DNA from: CAKMZU01 sp965248335 | Lineage (GTDB): Bacteria; Pseudomonadota; Gammaproteobacteria; Pseudomonadales; DT-91 | Length of the DNA stretch: 64,000 nucleotides | NCBI GenBank assembly: GCA_965248335.1 | Contig: CBDFIY010000003.1 | Span: 992,001-1,056,000, forward strand | Direction: 5' to 3' | Shown here: positions 1 through 9,431 of the stretch, piece by piece | Position numbering within the stretch: position 1 is the first letter of the stretch | Layout: every line of letters begins with the position of its first letter | Program-made: the position numbers and the translations under genes | The notes under the pieces: model-generated | What the model saw: only the letters and a program-made list of their open reading frames with translations | Database searches by the model: none | What the model was told of the DNA's origin: nothing

Positions 1-1
1 A

Positions 2-745
2 GGACTGATGGCTTTCATTATTTTTTTTGGCCCTACAGCATTTATCTTTGATGGCTATCTGCATAGCTTCGGTTTACATGTTAACCAGTTTATACCTATG
101 GCGACTTTTCGTGGCGATAAAGAGTGGCTTACGTGGTGGACGGTGTTTTTCTGGGGGTGGTTTATAGGTTATGGGCCACTGATGGCTATGTTTATCACGC
201 GGATTTCTAAGGGGCGCAGTATTCGAGAAATTATTGTCTTATTGAGCCTTATTGCACCCGTTATTACCTGCTTTTGGTTCACGATTCTGGGCGGAACAGG
301 GTTGGGGATAGAGCTCGAGTCACCCGGTGCAATCACGAAAGCGTTTGAATCATTCGATCTGCCTTCTGGATTATTAGCAATAACGAGTCACTTGCCATTC
401 AGCACGTTGATGACTTGCTTGTTTCTTATTTTAACAACGATCTTTGTTGCCACAACAGGTGATTCCATGACGCTTGCAATCTCAATGGCAACAACGGGCG
501 ATGATAAACCTAATGCAGGTATTCGCGTATTTTGGGGGGTGATGATGGGTATCATGGCAGCTGTTTTAATTTCTATGGGAGATGGAGGTATAAAAGCATT
601 GCAATCAGTGATTGTGATTACGGCGATGCCTGTATCCTTGGTTCTTCTTCCCTCCTTATGGATTGCACCGAAAATCGCAATGAAGCTTTCACGTAAGTCT
701 GTGCATCAGGCGCACGGTTTAGCGGATGTAGAAAATACAGCTTAA
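2..745 (+). CDS. BCCT-family betaine/choline/carnitine transporter, C-terminal part
   Basis: The 5' end lies outside the window; the reading frame is open from base 2. The visible 248 residues hold the most diagnostic part of BCCT carriers, the tryptophan-rich segment TWWTVFFWGWFIGYGP followed by the charged loop ITRISKGRSIRE (residues about 45-75), then further membrane helices with TTGDSMTLAISMATT. The tail after the last helix is short and polar. BCCT proteins are inner-membrane importers of quaternary amines such as glycine betaine, usually Na+-coupled. The location directly before purU and the sarcosine oxidase operon suggests import of betaine or a relative for catabolism. The substrate is inferred from context, not read from residues. 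Confidence 0.9.
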   Translation, partial: GLMAFIIFFGPTAFIFDGYLHSFGLHVNQFIPMATFRGDKEWLTWWTVFFWGWFIGYGPLMAMFITRISKGRSIREIIVLLSLIAPVITCFWFTILGGTGLGIELESPGAITKAFESFDLPSGLLAITSHLPFSTLMTCLFLILTTIFVATTGDSMTLAISMATTGDDKPNAGIRVFWGVMMGIMAAVLISMGDGGIKALQSVIVITAMPVSLVLLPSLWIAPKIAMKLSRKSVHQAHGLADVENTA

Positions 746-786
746 TTTTATAGATATTCAACAATATGTAATATGTTAAACCGGTG

Positions 787-1662
787 ATGAAGAGTATGCG
801 AAAGAAAGATCAATCCGAAATGATCGTGAAGGCCAGTTGCCCATCAAGAAGTGGTATTGTCTCAGGGATGACGGAATTTATGTCTGAACATGGGTGTTAT
901 ATTAGTGAATTATCACATTTTGATGATGCTGTGCGTGGACGCCTTTATATGCGTTGTCGGTTTTTTTCTGAAAACGGCACGCATGACCTTGATGGGTTAA
1001 AAGATAATTTTCCAAAGGTGGCGAATAACTTTGATATGGATTGGATGATAGCTTCAATGGATACACCGATCCGCACGGTAATTATGGTGAGTAAATATGA
1101 TCACTGCCTAGATAATCTTTTATACAGGTTGCGTAAAGGTGAGATTAATATTGAGATTACTGCTGTCGTGTCGAACCATTTAACCTTACGGCCTATGGTT
1201 GAGCGGGAAGGGATTCGTTTCATTTATCTGCCCATCACGAAGGAGAATAAAGCAGAGAAAGAGCAAGAATTGATGCATATTTATGAATCTACCGGTTCAG
1301 ACCTTATTATTCTTGCACGGTATATGCAAATTTTATCGGATGAGTTTTGTTCAAAGCTTCCAGGTAAAATTATTAACATACATCATTCGTTTTTGCCGGG
1401 CTTCAAAGGCGCTAAACCTTATCACCAAGCGTATGAGCGCGGTGTTAAATTGATTGGGGCAACGGCACATTATGTGACGGCAGATTTGGATGAAGGGCCT
1501 ATTATCTCGCAATCTATTCAGTCAGTCGACCATACTTATTCTCCGGAGTTATTTGCTGCAGTGGGGCGCGATAGTGAAACGCAATCTTTAGCTGAAGCTG
1601 TAAAAATGCATGCTGAGCATCGCGTTTTTCTCGATGATAATAAAACCGTTGTCTTTAAATAA
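787..1662 (+). CDS. purU: Formyltetrahydrofolate deformylase
   Basis: The protein has about 291 residues, the usual family length. An N-terminal ACT-like regulatory domain (about 10-90, with ASCPSRSGIVSGMTEFM) precedes a formyltransferase-fold hydrolase domain. The catalytic segment INIHHSFLPGFKGAKPYHQA and the following GATAHYVTADLDEGPII supply the Asn/His/Asp set of this superfamily. PurU hydrolyses 10-formyl-THF to formate and THF in the cytoplasm. Next to sarcosine oxidase it would return THF to the demethylation reaction. The start is uncertain: GTG 784, ATG 787 and ATG 796 are all possible and none has a strong ribosome site. The gene lies about 40 bp after the transporter and 56 bp before soxB, so co-transcription is likely. 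Confidence 0.95.
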   Translation: MKSMRKKDQSEMIVKASCPSRSGIVSGMTEFMSEHGCYISELSHFDDAVRGRLYMRCRFFSENGTHDLDGLKDNFPKVANNFDMDWMIASMDTPIRTVIMVSKYDHCLDNLLYRLRKGEINIEITAVVSNHLTLRPMVEREGIRFIYLPITKENKAEKEQELMHIYESTGSDLIILARYMQILSDEFCSKLPGKIINIHHSFLPGFKGAKPYHQAYERGVKLIGATAHYVTADLDEGPIISQSIQSVDHTYSPELFAAVGRDSETQSLAEAVKMHAEHRVFLDDNKTVVFK

Positions 1663-1718
1663 GAGGCAGGAACTATTGGATTTTAATGCGTAAAAATCCG
1701 AATAAAGGAGAGTAATCC

Positions 1719-2966
1719 GTGCCATTGAGTTTATTGAAATACGGTTTGAAGAAGGATTACCCTTTTGATAAAGAGGTTGATCTTCCCGTACCGAGCAAAC
1801 TAAAGCCTCGCTACGATGTTGTTATTATAGGCGGTGGTGGGCATGGTGCTGCCATTGCTTATTATCTCGCTAAATATCATGGTGTGAAGAATGTTGCCAT
1901 CCTTGAGAAATCTTATCTCGGTGGCGGAAATACAGCACGTAATACGGCTGTTATTCGATCGAACTACCTGACACCCGAAGGCGTAAAGTTTTATGTTGAA
2001 TCATTAAAGTTATTCAAAAAACTCTCGAATGAATTTGATTTTAATATCATGTATTCGGAGCGTGGGCAGTTAACGCTCGCACATACCGATGCCGCGATTC
2101 GTTCATTTAGGCAGCGTGCTGAAATGAATAAACATTTTGGTGGTCGTTCTGAATTAATCGGACCCGATGAAATACGCAAACTTGTTCCCACGCTCAATAT
2201 GAACCCTGCTCACCAGCCAATCTTAGCTGGGTTATGGCATGAAGATGGAGCAACAGCTCGGCATGATGCGGTTGTCTGGGGGTATGCAAAAGGGGCGACG
2301 CAAAGAGGCGTTGAAATACATCAGCTAACGGAAGTGACAGATGTCGTGGTTGAAAACAATAAGGTCACTGGCGTGCATACCAATAAGGGTAAAGTGAGCT
2401 GCGATGTTGTGGTTCAGGCCGTTTCTGGTTACAGCTCGGTGATGGCTGCAAAAGCAGGATTTAGGATGCCTATTGTTTCATATCCTTTGCAAGCGATGGT
2501 AACACAGCCTGTTAAACCATTTTTAAACCCTTTGGTGAGCTCTTCAGCACTGCACTGTTATGTGCAGCAAACCAGTCGAGGTGAGATTGTGTTTGGTGGT
2601 GGATCTGACCCGTATCCGCTGTACAGTACGCGGTCGACATTGGCGTTAAAAGAAGAGTTGATAGGGCATGCGGTAGATATGTTTCCTTTTTTAAACAATA
2701 TGCAACTCATGCGTCAATGGGCAGGTATTACAGACATGACATCGGATTACAGCCCTATTATGGGATTAAGTCCTGTGGAAAATTATTACTTAGATGCAGG
2801 TTGGGGAACTTGGGGTTTTAAAGCCACGCCAATTTGTGGAAAAACTATGGCTGAACTGATCGCGAGTGGCGGTAAAGTCCCGGATCTTATCGCACCTTTT
2901 GCAATGGATCGTTTCGATCAGTTTGTTCAAGTCAATGAAATGGGTGCTACGGCTGCTAGTCATTAA
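1719..2966 (+). CDS. soxB: Sarcosine oxidase beta subunit
   Basis: This is a 415-residue FAD-dependent oxidoreductase of the DAO fold. A Rossmann dinucleotide-binding motif VVIIGGGGHGAAIAYYLAKY (about 34-53) precedes the flavin-loop segment GGGNTARNTAVIRSNYL that is typical of heterotetrameric sarcosine oxidase beta chains. The C-terminus carries the second FAD contact region (GWGTWGFKATPICG). The enzyme oxidises sarcosine to glycine, transferring the methyl carbon to THF in the alpha subunit and electrons to O2. The start is GTG at 1719, chosen for a strong AAAGGAG ribosome site about 9 bases upstream. It is the first gene of a tightly packed soxB-D-A-G operon. Confidence 0.96.
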   Translation: MPLSLLKYGLKKDYPFDKEVDLPVPSKLKPRYDVVIIGGGGHGAAIAYYLAKYHGVKNVAILEKSYLGGGNTARNTAVIRSNYLTPEGVKFYVESLKLFKKLSNEFDFNIMYSERGQLTLAHTDAAIRSFRQRAEMNKHFGGRSELIGPDEIRKLVPTLNMNPAHQPILAGLWHEDGATARHDAVVWGYAKGATQRGVEIHQLTEVTDVVVENNKVTGVHTNKGKVSCDVVVQAVSGYSSVMAAKAGFRMPIVSYPLQAMVTQPVKPFLNPLVSSSALHCYVQQTSRGEIVFGGGSDPYPLYSTRSTLALKEELIGHAVDMFPFLNNMQLMRQWAGITDMTSDYSPIMGLSPVENYYLDAGWGTWGFKATPICGKTMAELIASGGKVPDLIAPFAMDRFDQFVQVNEMGATAASH

Positions 2967-3002
2967 TTCAAGTCAAAAGAATTGAAGAAAAAGGTCAGTT
3001 TA

Positions 3003-3305
3003 ATGAAGATAATGCCTTGCCCAATGAATGGGCCAAGAAATATCAGCGAATTTGTTTATGGTGGAGAAGTAAAGGATATGCCGAACCCTTCTACTTGCAG
3101 TGATAAAGCTTGGGCAGATTATGTTTTTTATGCCGATAACGTCGCCGGTATTGTCACTGAGTGGTGGATGCATGCTGCATCGAGTTATTGGTTTATCGCT
3201 GAGCGGCATACGGTGACAGATAGGATTTTGAAAACCTATGATCCCTCTTCGGTTGAGTTCCCTCAAGAGGCCTATATTAAATCAGAAGTAGGCATTGCAA
3301 CATGA
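3003..3305 (+). CDS. soxD: Sarcosine oxidase delta subunit, zinc-ligand-poor variant
   Basis: About 100 residues, matching the delta-subunit family in length and in the block ISEFVYGGEVKDMP ... WADYVFYADN ... RHTVTDRILKTY. In characterised heterotetrameric enzymes this subunit binds zinc through Cys6, Cys9, His59 and Cys63. Counting from ATG 3003, Cys6 is present, position 9 is Asn (CPMNGPR), the His is kept (position 57) and the last cysteine is Ser (HAASSYWF). Zinc binding is therefore unlikely or altered. A TTG start at 2982 would add seven residues and shift that numbering; ATG 3003 follows an AAGGTC site and fits family alignments. The stop overlaps the soxA start (ATGA). Confidence 0.88.
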   Translation: MKIMPCPMNGPRNISEFVYGGEVKDMPNPSTCSDKAWADYVFYADNVAGIVTEWWMHAASSYWFIAERHTVTDRILKTYDPSSVEFPQEAYIKSEVGIAT

Positions 3306-6220
3306 GCGGATCAGAATATCGATTACCTGATGACGAAGGCTGTTTGATTAACAGAAAGAAGCCCATTCGATTCACCTTTGAAGGGCAGATTTGCGAAGGC
3401 TTTGAAGGTGATACCATTGCAAGTGCCTTACTATCCCATGGCAGATCCTTACTATCACGCTCTTTCAAGTATCATCGGCCTCGTGGTGTATTAACCATGG
3501 CGGGTCAAGATGCGAATACACTGGTACAAGTCGGGAATATGCCCAATGTGCTTGCTGATAAATACCTGATTACCGAAGGCCTTCATGTCACAGGTCAAAA
3601 CTACACAGGCTCTTTAGCGAAGGATAAAAATGAATGGCTAGGTAGTTTTGGACGATTTATGCCGGTTGGTTTTTATTACCGTGCGTTTTTTAAGCCTTTC
3701 GGTGCTTGGGAGAAGTGGGAAAAAATCATTCGTGCCAAGGCAGGGCTAGGAAAAATCGGTCTCGATAATGATAAGCGCTATTATGATAAAGCCTACCGTT
3801 TTTATGACTTCGTGGTTGTGGGAAGCGGTCCTGCAGGGATGAGTGCGGCATTAAAAGCGGCGAATGCGGGAGCATCGGTTTTATTGGTAGAAGAACAGCG
3901 AATAATCGGCGGCGCATTGAGCTTCAATCGATTTACTTGTGATGAAACTCGAGAAATTACGCTTCAAAAGCAACTTGTTGATCAAATAAAAGCACATGAA
4001 AATATCACGGTTTTGACTGAATCCGTCTGCAATGGCTGGTTTACCGATAATTTTTTACCTGTTATCAAAGGTAATCGTCTTTATAAAGTGAGAGCAAAAG
4101 CGTGCGTATTGGCAACGGGGTCTTTTGAGCAGCATGTGGTATTTCGACACAATGATATTCCCGGTGTGATGTTATGCAGTGCGGCGTTACGGCTAATAAA
4201 GTGGTACGGCATTAACCCTGGAAAAAAAGCAGTCATATTAACGGGTAATGATGAAGGCTATTTAACGGCGTTGACTTTGCTGGATAAAGGGATAGAGGTT
4301 GTAGCTGTTGTTGATATGCGTAAAGTTGATATGCGTGAACAGCCGGAATCAGATGAATTGTTGGGTGAGTTAAAAAGAAGGCACGTTCAGGTTTATCAAG
4401 GAGCGACAGTCTACGAGGCAATGGCAGATAAAGGAAGGCAGGCATTGTGCTCAGTGGATATTCGCGCCATCAAACGTGAGGGAGAGGTTGCTTTAGATTC
4501 AACGATTTTGGAATGCGACTTGCTATGTATGTCATCAGGCTTTATGCCTGCCTATCAGTTAGCTTGTCAGGCGGGTGCTAAGTTAACTTATGATGATGAA
4601 CATCATCAGTTCTCATTGGAGGGATTGCCAGCGCATTTATACCTTGCAGGTTCGGTGAATGGGATACATGATTTATCAAAAGTAATAGCTGATGGTGAGA
4701 GAGCTGCTACAGAAGCACTCAGCGCATTAGGTTTAAGTTCGGAAAAGGTGACGCCTGTTCATTGTCATAAGCGTATGCAGTTTGGCTGGCCTATTTTCCC
4801 TCATCCAAAAGGCAAAGATTTTGTTGATTTTGATGAAGACTTACAATCTGCAGATTTAGTCAATGCCACGAAGATGGGTTATCGGGATATTCAGCTGGTG
4901 AAACGATTTTCCACTGTCGGTATGGGGCCTTCGCAGGGGCGACATTCGGCGCTGCCCACTGCACGATTAGTCGCCAAAGCAACAGACCGTACCGTTTCCG
5001 AAACGGGTGTTACCACCGCTCGGCCCCCGTTTAGTGCTGAAAAGTTGGCACACCTCGTTGGTAGAAATTTTGAGCCTTATCGCTGCACCCCCATGCATAC
5101 AAGGCATCTGCAATTAGGGGCGAGTATGATTCCTGCAGGAAACTGGCAACGTCCAGCCTTTTACGGTGAAAGGAGGCAGAGGGATCAATGCATTGAGCAA
5201 GAGTCTGTTCATGTTCGCACCAAAGTTGGCATGATCGATGTGAGTACCTTAGGTGGCATAGAAATATTTGGCGCTGATGCGGCTGAACTCATGAATCGCA
5301 TTTATACTTTTGGTTTTATAAAACAGCCGGTAGGGAAAACACGCTATGCCGTTTTGACGAATGAGTATGGTGTTATTATTGATGATGGTGTCGCTTGTCG
5401 AATCAGTGATGAGCATTTTTATGTCACGGCGACGACCTCAGGTGTTGAGCGCGTGTATCGAGAGATGCTCAAATGGAATGCACAGTGGCGATTGAATGTG
5501 GAAATTGTCAATGTGACGTCAGCTTTTGCTGGTGTTAACCTTGCTGGCCCTGATTCACGTGCGCTTTTACAGCCGTTGGTTGATATTGATTTATCGTCAG
5601 AAAGTTTTCCCTACCTTGCGTACCGCGAAGGAAAAATAGGCAACATTCCAGCAAGGTTTTTACGTGTTGGCTTTGTTGGGGAGTTAGGTTATGAGATTCA
5701 TGTGCCTTTTTGCTATGCGCTCACGCTGTGGGATCATCTTATTGAAGCCGGTAAGGATTTTGATCTCAAGACTTTTGGTGTTGAAACCCAACGGTTACTA
5801 AGGTTAGAAAAAGGGCATATTATTGTTAGTCAGGATACCGACTCGATGACCCACCCTGGTGAGGTACATTTAGGCTGGGCAATAGGCAAGAAAAAGCCAT
5901 TCTTCGTCGGCAAACGCTCGGTTGAGATTGTTATGGCGAGAAAACAGACACGTAAACTTGTGGGTTTCAAAATCCCTTTGGGGAAAGTTAAACCTAAAGA
6001 AGGCCATTTAACCTTTAACGGCGATGAGGTCTCCGGCAATGTAACGTCTTGTGAGTATTCTCCAACAATAGGCGCTGTCATCGGTATGGCTTATGTGCGT
6101 ATTGATCAGGCGAGTGTGGGTGATAGTTTTCATATTGGGGTTGGTGGTAGTGAAAAGGTCACTTGTACCGTCGTTGAGCTGCCTTTTTATGACGCTGAAT
6201 CAAAACGGCAGGAGATGTGA
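3302..6220 (+). CDS. soxA: Sarcosine oxidase alpha subunit
   Basis: 972 residues, the usual size of the alpha chain. Order: a ferredoxin-like N-terminal domain (about 20-100, with RPRGVLTMAGQDANTLVQVG); a Rossmann FAD/NAD module starting near residue 168 (DFVVVGSGPAGMSAALKAA) with an ATGSFEQHVVFRHNDIPGVM segment; and a C-terminal GcvT-like THF-binding domain (about 580-960) ending in GEVHLGWAIGKKKPFFVGKR. The subunit passes the methyl-derived carbon to THF to make 5,10-methylene-THF. It overlaps soxD by four bases and soxG by one base (TGATG), so translation is coupled along the operon. Confidence 0.97.
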   Translation: MSGSEYRLPDDEGCLINRKKPIRFTFEGQICEGFEGDTIASALLSHGRSLLSRSFKYHRPRGVLTMAGQDANTLVQVGNMPNVLADKYLITEGLHVTGQNYTGSLAKDKNEWLGSFGRFMPVGFYYRAFFKPFGAWEKWEKIIRAKAGLGKIGLDNDKRYYDKAYRFYDFVVVGSGPAGMSAALKAANAGASVLLVEEQRIIGGALSFNRFTCDETREITLQKQLVDQIKAHENITVLTESVCNGWFTDNFLPVIKGNRLYKVRAKACVLATGSFEQHVVFRHNDIPGVMLCSAALRLIKWYGINPGKKAVILTGNDEGYLTALTLLDKGIEVVAVVDMRKVDMREQPESDELLGELKRRHVQVYQGATVYEAMADKGRQALCSVDIRAIKREGEVALDSTILECDLLCMSSGFMPAYQLACQAGAKLTYDDEHHQFSLEGLPAHLYLAGSVNGIHDLSKVIADGERAATEALSALGLSSEKVTPVHCHKRMQFGWPIFPHPKGKDFVDFDEDLQSADLVNATKMGYRDIQLVKRFSTVGMGPSQGRHSALPTARLVAKATDRTVSETGVTTARPPFSAEKLAHLVGRNFEPYRCTPMHTRHLQLGASMIPAGNWQRPAFYGERRQRDQCIEQESVHVRTKVGMIDVSTLGGIEIFGADAAELMNRIYTFGFIKQPVGKTRYAVLTNEYGVIIDDGVACRISDEHFYVTATTSGVERVYREMLKWNAQWRLNVEIVNVTSAFAGVNLAGPDSRALLQPLVDIDLSSESFPYLAYREGKIGNIPARFLRVGFVGELGYEIHVPFCYALTLWDHLIEAGKDFDLKTFGVETQRLLRLEKGHIIVSQDTDSMTHPGEVHLGWAIGKKKPFFVGKRSVEIVMARKQTRKLVGFKIPLGKVKPKEGHLTFNGDEVSGNVTSCEYSPTIGAVIGMAYVRIDQASVGDSFHIGVGGSEKVTCTVVELPFYDAESKRQEM

Positions 6221-6840
6221 TGATGAAATCTGCAAATGCGCAAGACGTATTCGCTACAGTAAAAAAGAGCCCGCTTAAATGTGTTGCTGGACGGGATCGA
6301 ACAGATTTTTCTGAAGGTGATTTAGTTCATCCCAACTTACAAGACCAATCAGAATTACCACGTTTTGGTGTTAAAGGTAAAGATGTATTAACGTGGCTAT
6401 CTGATCAAGGAATAGATGAGCAACAAGAAATAAATGCGGGTAAAGAGATTAAGCAGGGCGGTTGGGTTTTGAGATTAGGTACTGATGAATATTGGGTTCT
6501 TTCGAACCCAACAACTAAACAGCCTACATTTTCAGAGAACACGCTTAATGGCGCTTGTTACCCCGTGTACTGTGAGTACAGCCGCGCATGGTTTGTGTTA
6601 TCTGGCTGTGAAAAAGCAGAGGTGATGGCGAAGGTGTGTGGAGTCGATTTGCGGGAAGAGGCGTTCCCCGTGGACGCTATAGTACAAACTTCACTAGCCC
6701 GTGTTAATGCGGTGATTTTTCATCATCGTTTTCAGGGTGACACCGTTTTTTCAATATTAAGTGACGCTGCCTCAGCGCGATACTTGTGGGAATCTTTGAG
6801 TGATGCATGCTCAAATACACCCTCTATTGAGTCTAATTAA
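6220..6840 (+). CDS. soxG: Sarcosine oxidase gamma subunit
   Basis: About 206 residues, as expected for the gamma chain. It shows the family pattern LPRFGVKGKDVLTWLSDQG near the N-terminus, then LRLGTDEYWVLS and a C-terminal SLARVNAVIFHHR segment of the GcvT-like fold. It is a structural partner of the alpha subunit in the heterotetramer. ATG 6220 overlaps the soxA stop (TGATG) and is preceded by GGCAGGAG, which decides the start. A second ATG follows immediately. It is the last gene of the sox operon and converges with the next minus-strand gene. Confidence 0.93.
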   Translation: MMKSANAQDVFATVKKSPLKCVAGRDRTDFSEGDLVHPNLQDQSELPRFGVKGKDVLTWLSDQGIDEQQEINAGKEIKQGGWVLRLGTDEYWVLSNPTTKQPTFSENTLNGACYPVYCEYSRAWFVLSGCEKAEVMAKVCGVDLREEAFPVDAIVQTSLARVNAVIFHHRFQGDTVFSILSDAASARYLWESLSDACSNTPSIESN

Positions 6841-6890
6841 TGCCACGCTCAACCGTAGACAAAAATGGCGCTCGCTGCGGCTTGTTACGT

Positions 6891-7292
6891 TCATGTTAAA
6901 AACCTATCACGTACTTCCTTCGATGGCACCATACAAGTGGTGCGTTTACCAAATAATTTGTACCTATTCCGTGCAAGTAGCCTATAAAAATAGTCTCTTA
7001 TGCTAGAGGGAACGATTTTGAGTGCTCTAAAAATAAACCAGAATCCATCAAGGTATTTTATTATTTCAAATGCTGCATTTGTTCGTAAAAAACACTCATC
7101 ATCCCTTATAAGAAGAAATGTTTCATACCCCACTTCATGAACTTGATAATTTGCCATGAGTTCTTGGGCTACTTCACTTTGCATCGGTGCAAATTTAAAG
7201 ACACCTTTAGAATCTCTTTTAATGATGAAATTCACCGCTCCATTACAGAAGTTACATATTCCATCAAAGATGATTATCTGATGACTCTCCAT
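6891..7292 (-). CDS. DCC-family (DUF393) thiol-disulfide oxidoreductase-like protein
   Basis: 133 residues beginning with the family signature IIFDGICNFCNGAVNFIIKRD, where DGxCxxC gives the DCC family its name. FKFAPMQSE and a C-terminal basic tail (YRLLARNRYKLFGKRTTC) also match. The fold is thioredoxin-like and a redox role is usually assumed, but no substrate is established. It stands alone, converging with soxG. A common variant of the family is linked to lipid or membrane enzymes; nothing here shows such a link. Confidence 0.85.
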   Translation of the reverse strand: MESHQIIIFDGICNFCNGAVNFIIKRDSKGVFKFAPMQSEVAQELMANYQVHEVGYETFLLIRDDECFLRTNAAFEIIKYLDGFWFIFRALKIVPSSIRDYFYRLLARNRYKLFGKRTTCMVPSKEVRDRFLT

Positions 7293-7383
7293 TTCTCTCC
7301 GAGAACGTAACTACACATTAAGGTTTATCATTCTTGTTATTTATGGGGAGTTAAAACACTCCCGCCTGTAAATATACTGTCAA

Positions 7384-8382
7384 TTAGCTGTCAGTCAGTG
7401 CGGATACTTTTTCAAAAAGCGCCTCGCTGATCTGTATCGGTTCGTTGTTATCGTAGAATTGTTGTCTTTTTTGTCCTGGCAATCGCGCATTTTCTTGGGA
7501 TTCAATGGCAGCACAAAGGCTGGATAAGTTATTAAGGTAAGAGCCGCCTGAAAAGGTCTCGGGGTTAATCGCAATAAAAAATTGCCCTGTTTTTGGCGGG
7601 CCGCCCACTTCACCAGAAAAAGGGCTGGCGTCTTTTCCAAGTGTGGCACCACTAAGCACGGCGGCGAAAACTTCAACCATTAGACCAACCCCAAAACCTT
7701 TATAGCCACCACTGGGTGCCATGCTACCTTTTAATGCAGACTGAGGATCTGTGGTAGGGCAACCATCTGTATCAAAAGCCCAGTGAGAAGGAATTTCTTG
7801 TTTATTCTGAGCACGTTTCATGATTTCACTTTTAGCGACAACGCTTGCTGATTGATCCATGATGAAGGCTGCACCGCCTTCGCCATTAGGCACGCCTAAT
7901 GCAAAAGGGTTTGTGCCGATAACAGGTTTTTTTCCTCCTATAGGTGCTATGGATGCGGGCGAGTTAGTGAATCCTAGCCCGACAAGCCCTTCTTCCGCAA
8001 TTTTATTGACATGATAGCCAAGCACACCGCAATTATAGGATTGATGGATAGATAAGGCTGCAATGCCATTTTTTTTAGCTGCCGGAATGATATGTTTGAA
8101 ACCTAGATCAATTGCAGGGTGAGCGAAACCTTGATCAGCGTCCACACGAAAGCTGCTGTCTGTCTGTTTGTTCAACGTGGGTTTAGCTGAGTGTGCAACT
8201 TTTCCGCAAGCTAAATGTTGGCAATAAATAGGCAAGTAGAGTAATCCATGACTACTAATACCGCTTTTTTCTGTTTCTTTTATGGAGAGTGCAAGCGAGT
8301 TTGCTGCGGCTGTAGAACAGCCGTGGTGGGTAAGTGCATTATAAGAAAGCGTATAAACTTGATGCTCAGTTAATGTCCTCAT
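7384..8382 (-). CDS. Malate/L-lactate dehydrogenase family (Ldh2) oxidoreductase
   Basis: 332 residues of the NAD(P)-dependent Ldh2/YlbC-type fold, unrelated to Rossmann LDH. Visible marks are the N-terminal SGISSHGLLYLPIY with the conserved Ser-His-Gly, FTNSPASIAPIGGKKPVIGTNP in the middle, and GGYKGFGVGLMVEVFAAVLSG in the C-terminal half. The family includes ureidoglycolate dehydrogenase, delta1-piperideine-2-carboxylate reductase (an N-methyl amino acid-forming enzyme) and malate dehydrogenases. The neighbouring sarcosine genes make an imino/N-methyl amino acid substrate thinkable, but this is inference. It is divergent from the PhzF-like gene across about 195 bp. Confidence 0.88.
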   Translation of the reverse strand: MRTLTEHQVYTLSYNALTHHGCSTAAANSLALSIKETEKSGISSHGLLYLPIYCQHLACGKVAHSAKPTLNKQTDSSFRVDADQGFAHPAIDLGFKHIIPAAKKNGIAALSIHQSYNCGVLGYHVNKIAEEGLVGLGFTNSPASIAPIGGKKPVIGTNPFALGVPNGEGGAAFIMDQSASVVAKSEIMKRAQNKQEIPSHWAFDTDGCPTTDPQSALKGSMAPSGGYKGFGVGLMVEVFAAVLSGATLGKDASPFSGEVGGPPKTGQFFIAINPETFSGGSYLNNLSSLCAAIESQENARLPGQKRQQFYDNNEPIQISEALFEKVSALTDS

Positions 8383-8578
8383 ACGATAACCCTATTACTC
8401 ATTTAATGATAATTATTACGGATGGATAAACAGAACAATAACTTAGTCTTTTATATATTGAGTTGGTTCAGAGAATTGTTTATTTGTTTGATTTATTTAC
8501 AAAATATTTTTATCTCTATTTTTCGATGCTCATGTAGTATAAGCATTTATTGACATGTTAGTTTATAAGGATGGTTCA

Positions 8579-9361
8579 ATGCAGTTACCGATTTATCAAG
8601 TAGATGCTTTTACCCGTAAAGTGTTTGAAGGTAACCCAGCTGCAGTTGTGCCACTCGATGCGTGGCTACCTGATACGCTGATGCAAAAGATAGCTTCCGA
8701 AAATAATCTTTCGGAAACTGTTTTTTTTGTGAAAAACAAAGATAGATTCCATATTCGCTGGTTTACGTCCACAGTTGAGGCAAGGATGTGTGGGCATGCA
8801 ACCTTAGCCAGTGCTTTTGTTTTATTCAACTATCTCGGATTTGAGGGCGATGTTATCCATTTTGATTCGCTTTCTGGGCCTTTGTTGGTGGAGAGAAAAG
8901 GCGACCAATATGCGCTTGATTTTCCTGCTCAAAATTTTGTTGAAATACCGATTGAAAAAAATCTGATTGAAGCCTTAGGTGTTAGCCCCAAAAATTGTTA
9001 TGAGTCGATAGATCGTATCGTTTTATTAGAAAACGAAGCGCAAGTAAAGGGGGTATCTCCCGATTTTAATAAGCTGTTAGAAATTGATACACGTGGTGTC
9101 ATCATTACAGCCCCCTCAGAAAGTTATGATTTTGTGTCGCGTTTTTTTGCACCACGATCTGGGATATTAGAAGACCCTGTGACGGGATCTGCACACACGC
9201 AATTAGCCCCTTTTTGGGCGGAAATGTTGGGGAAAGCAACGTTTCATGCGAAGCAGGTGTCTCAAAGAGGTGGCGAATTGTTTTTATCATTGGATGGAGA
9301 TCGGGTAATAATGTCAGGTGAAGCCATACTTTTTCTTAAGGGTTATATCTCTCTGGGTTAG
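8579..9361 (+). CDS. PhzF-family isomerase/epimerase
   Basis: About 260 residues with the PhzF hallmarks: YQVDAFTRKVFEGNPAAVV at the N-terminus, the acidic residue in NNLSETVFFV that is the family's catalytic Glu, the glycine/cysteine segment EARMCGHATLASAFVLF, and DPVTGSAHTQLAPFW in the second half. PhzF proteins are diaminopimelate-epimerase-fold enzymes; most genomic copies have no known substrate. ATG 8579 is chosen because AAGGA lies about 7 bases upstream; an in-frame ATG at 8555 lacks one. Transcribed away from the Ldh2 gene. Confidence 0.92.
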   Translation: MQLPIYQVDAFTRKVFEGNPAAVVPLDAWLPDTLMQKIASENNLSETVFFVKNKDRFHIRWFTSTVEARMCGHATLASAFVLFNYLGFEGDVIHFDSLSGPLLVERKGDQYALDFPAQNFVEIPIEKNLIEALGVSPKNCYESIDRIVLLENEAQVKGVSPDFNKLLEIDTRGVIITAPSESYDFVSRFFAPRSGILEDPVTGSAHTQLAPFWAEMLGKATFHAKQVSQRGGELFLSLDGDRVIMSGEAILFLKGYISLG

Positions 9362-9431
9362 TTGAATAAAGGCGGTGATGTGATATCAGTCCAATACTAT
9401 GAGTATTTGTGTTGATAAAGGTAAAGTGTTT

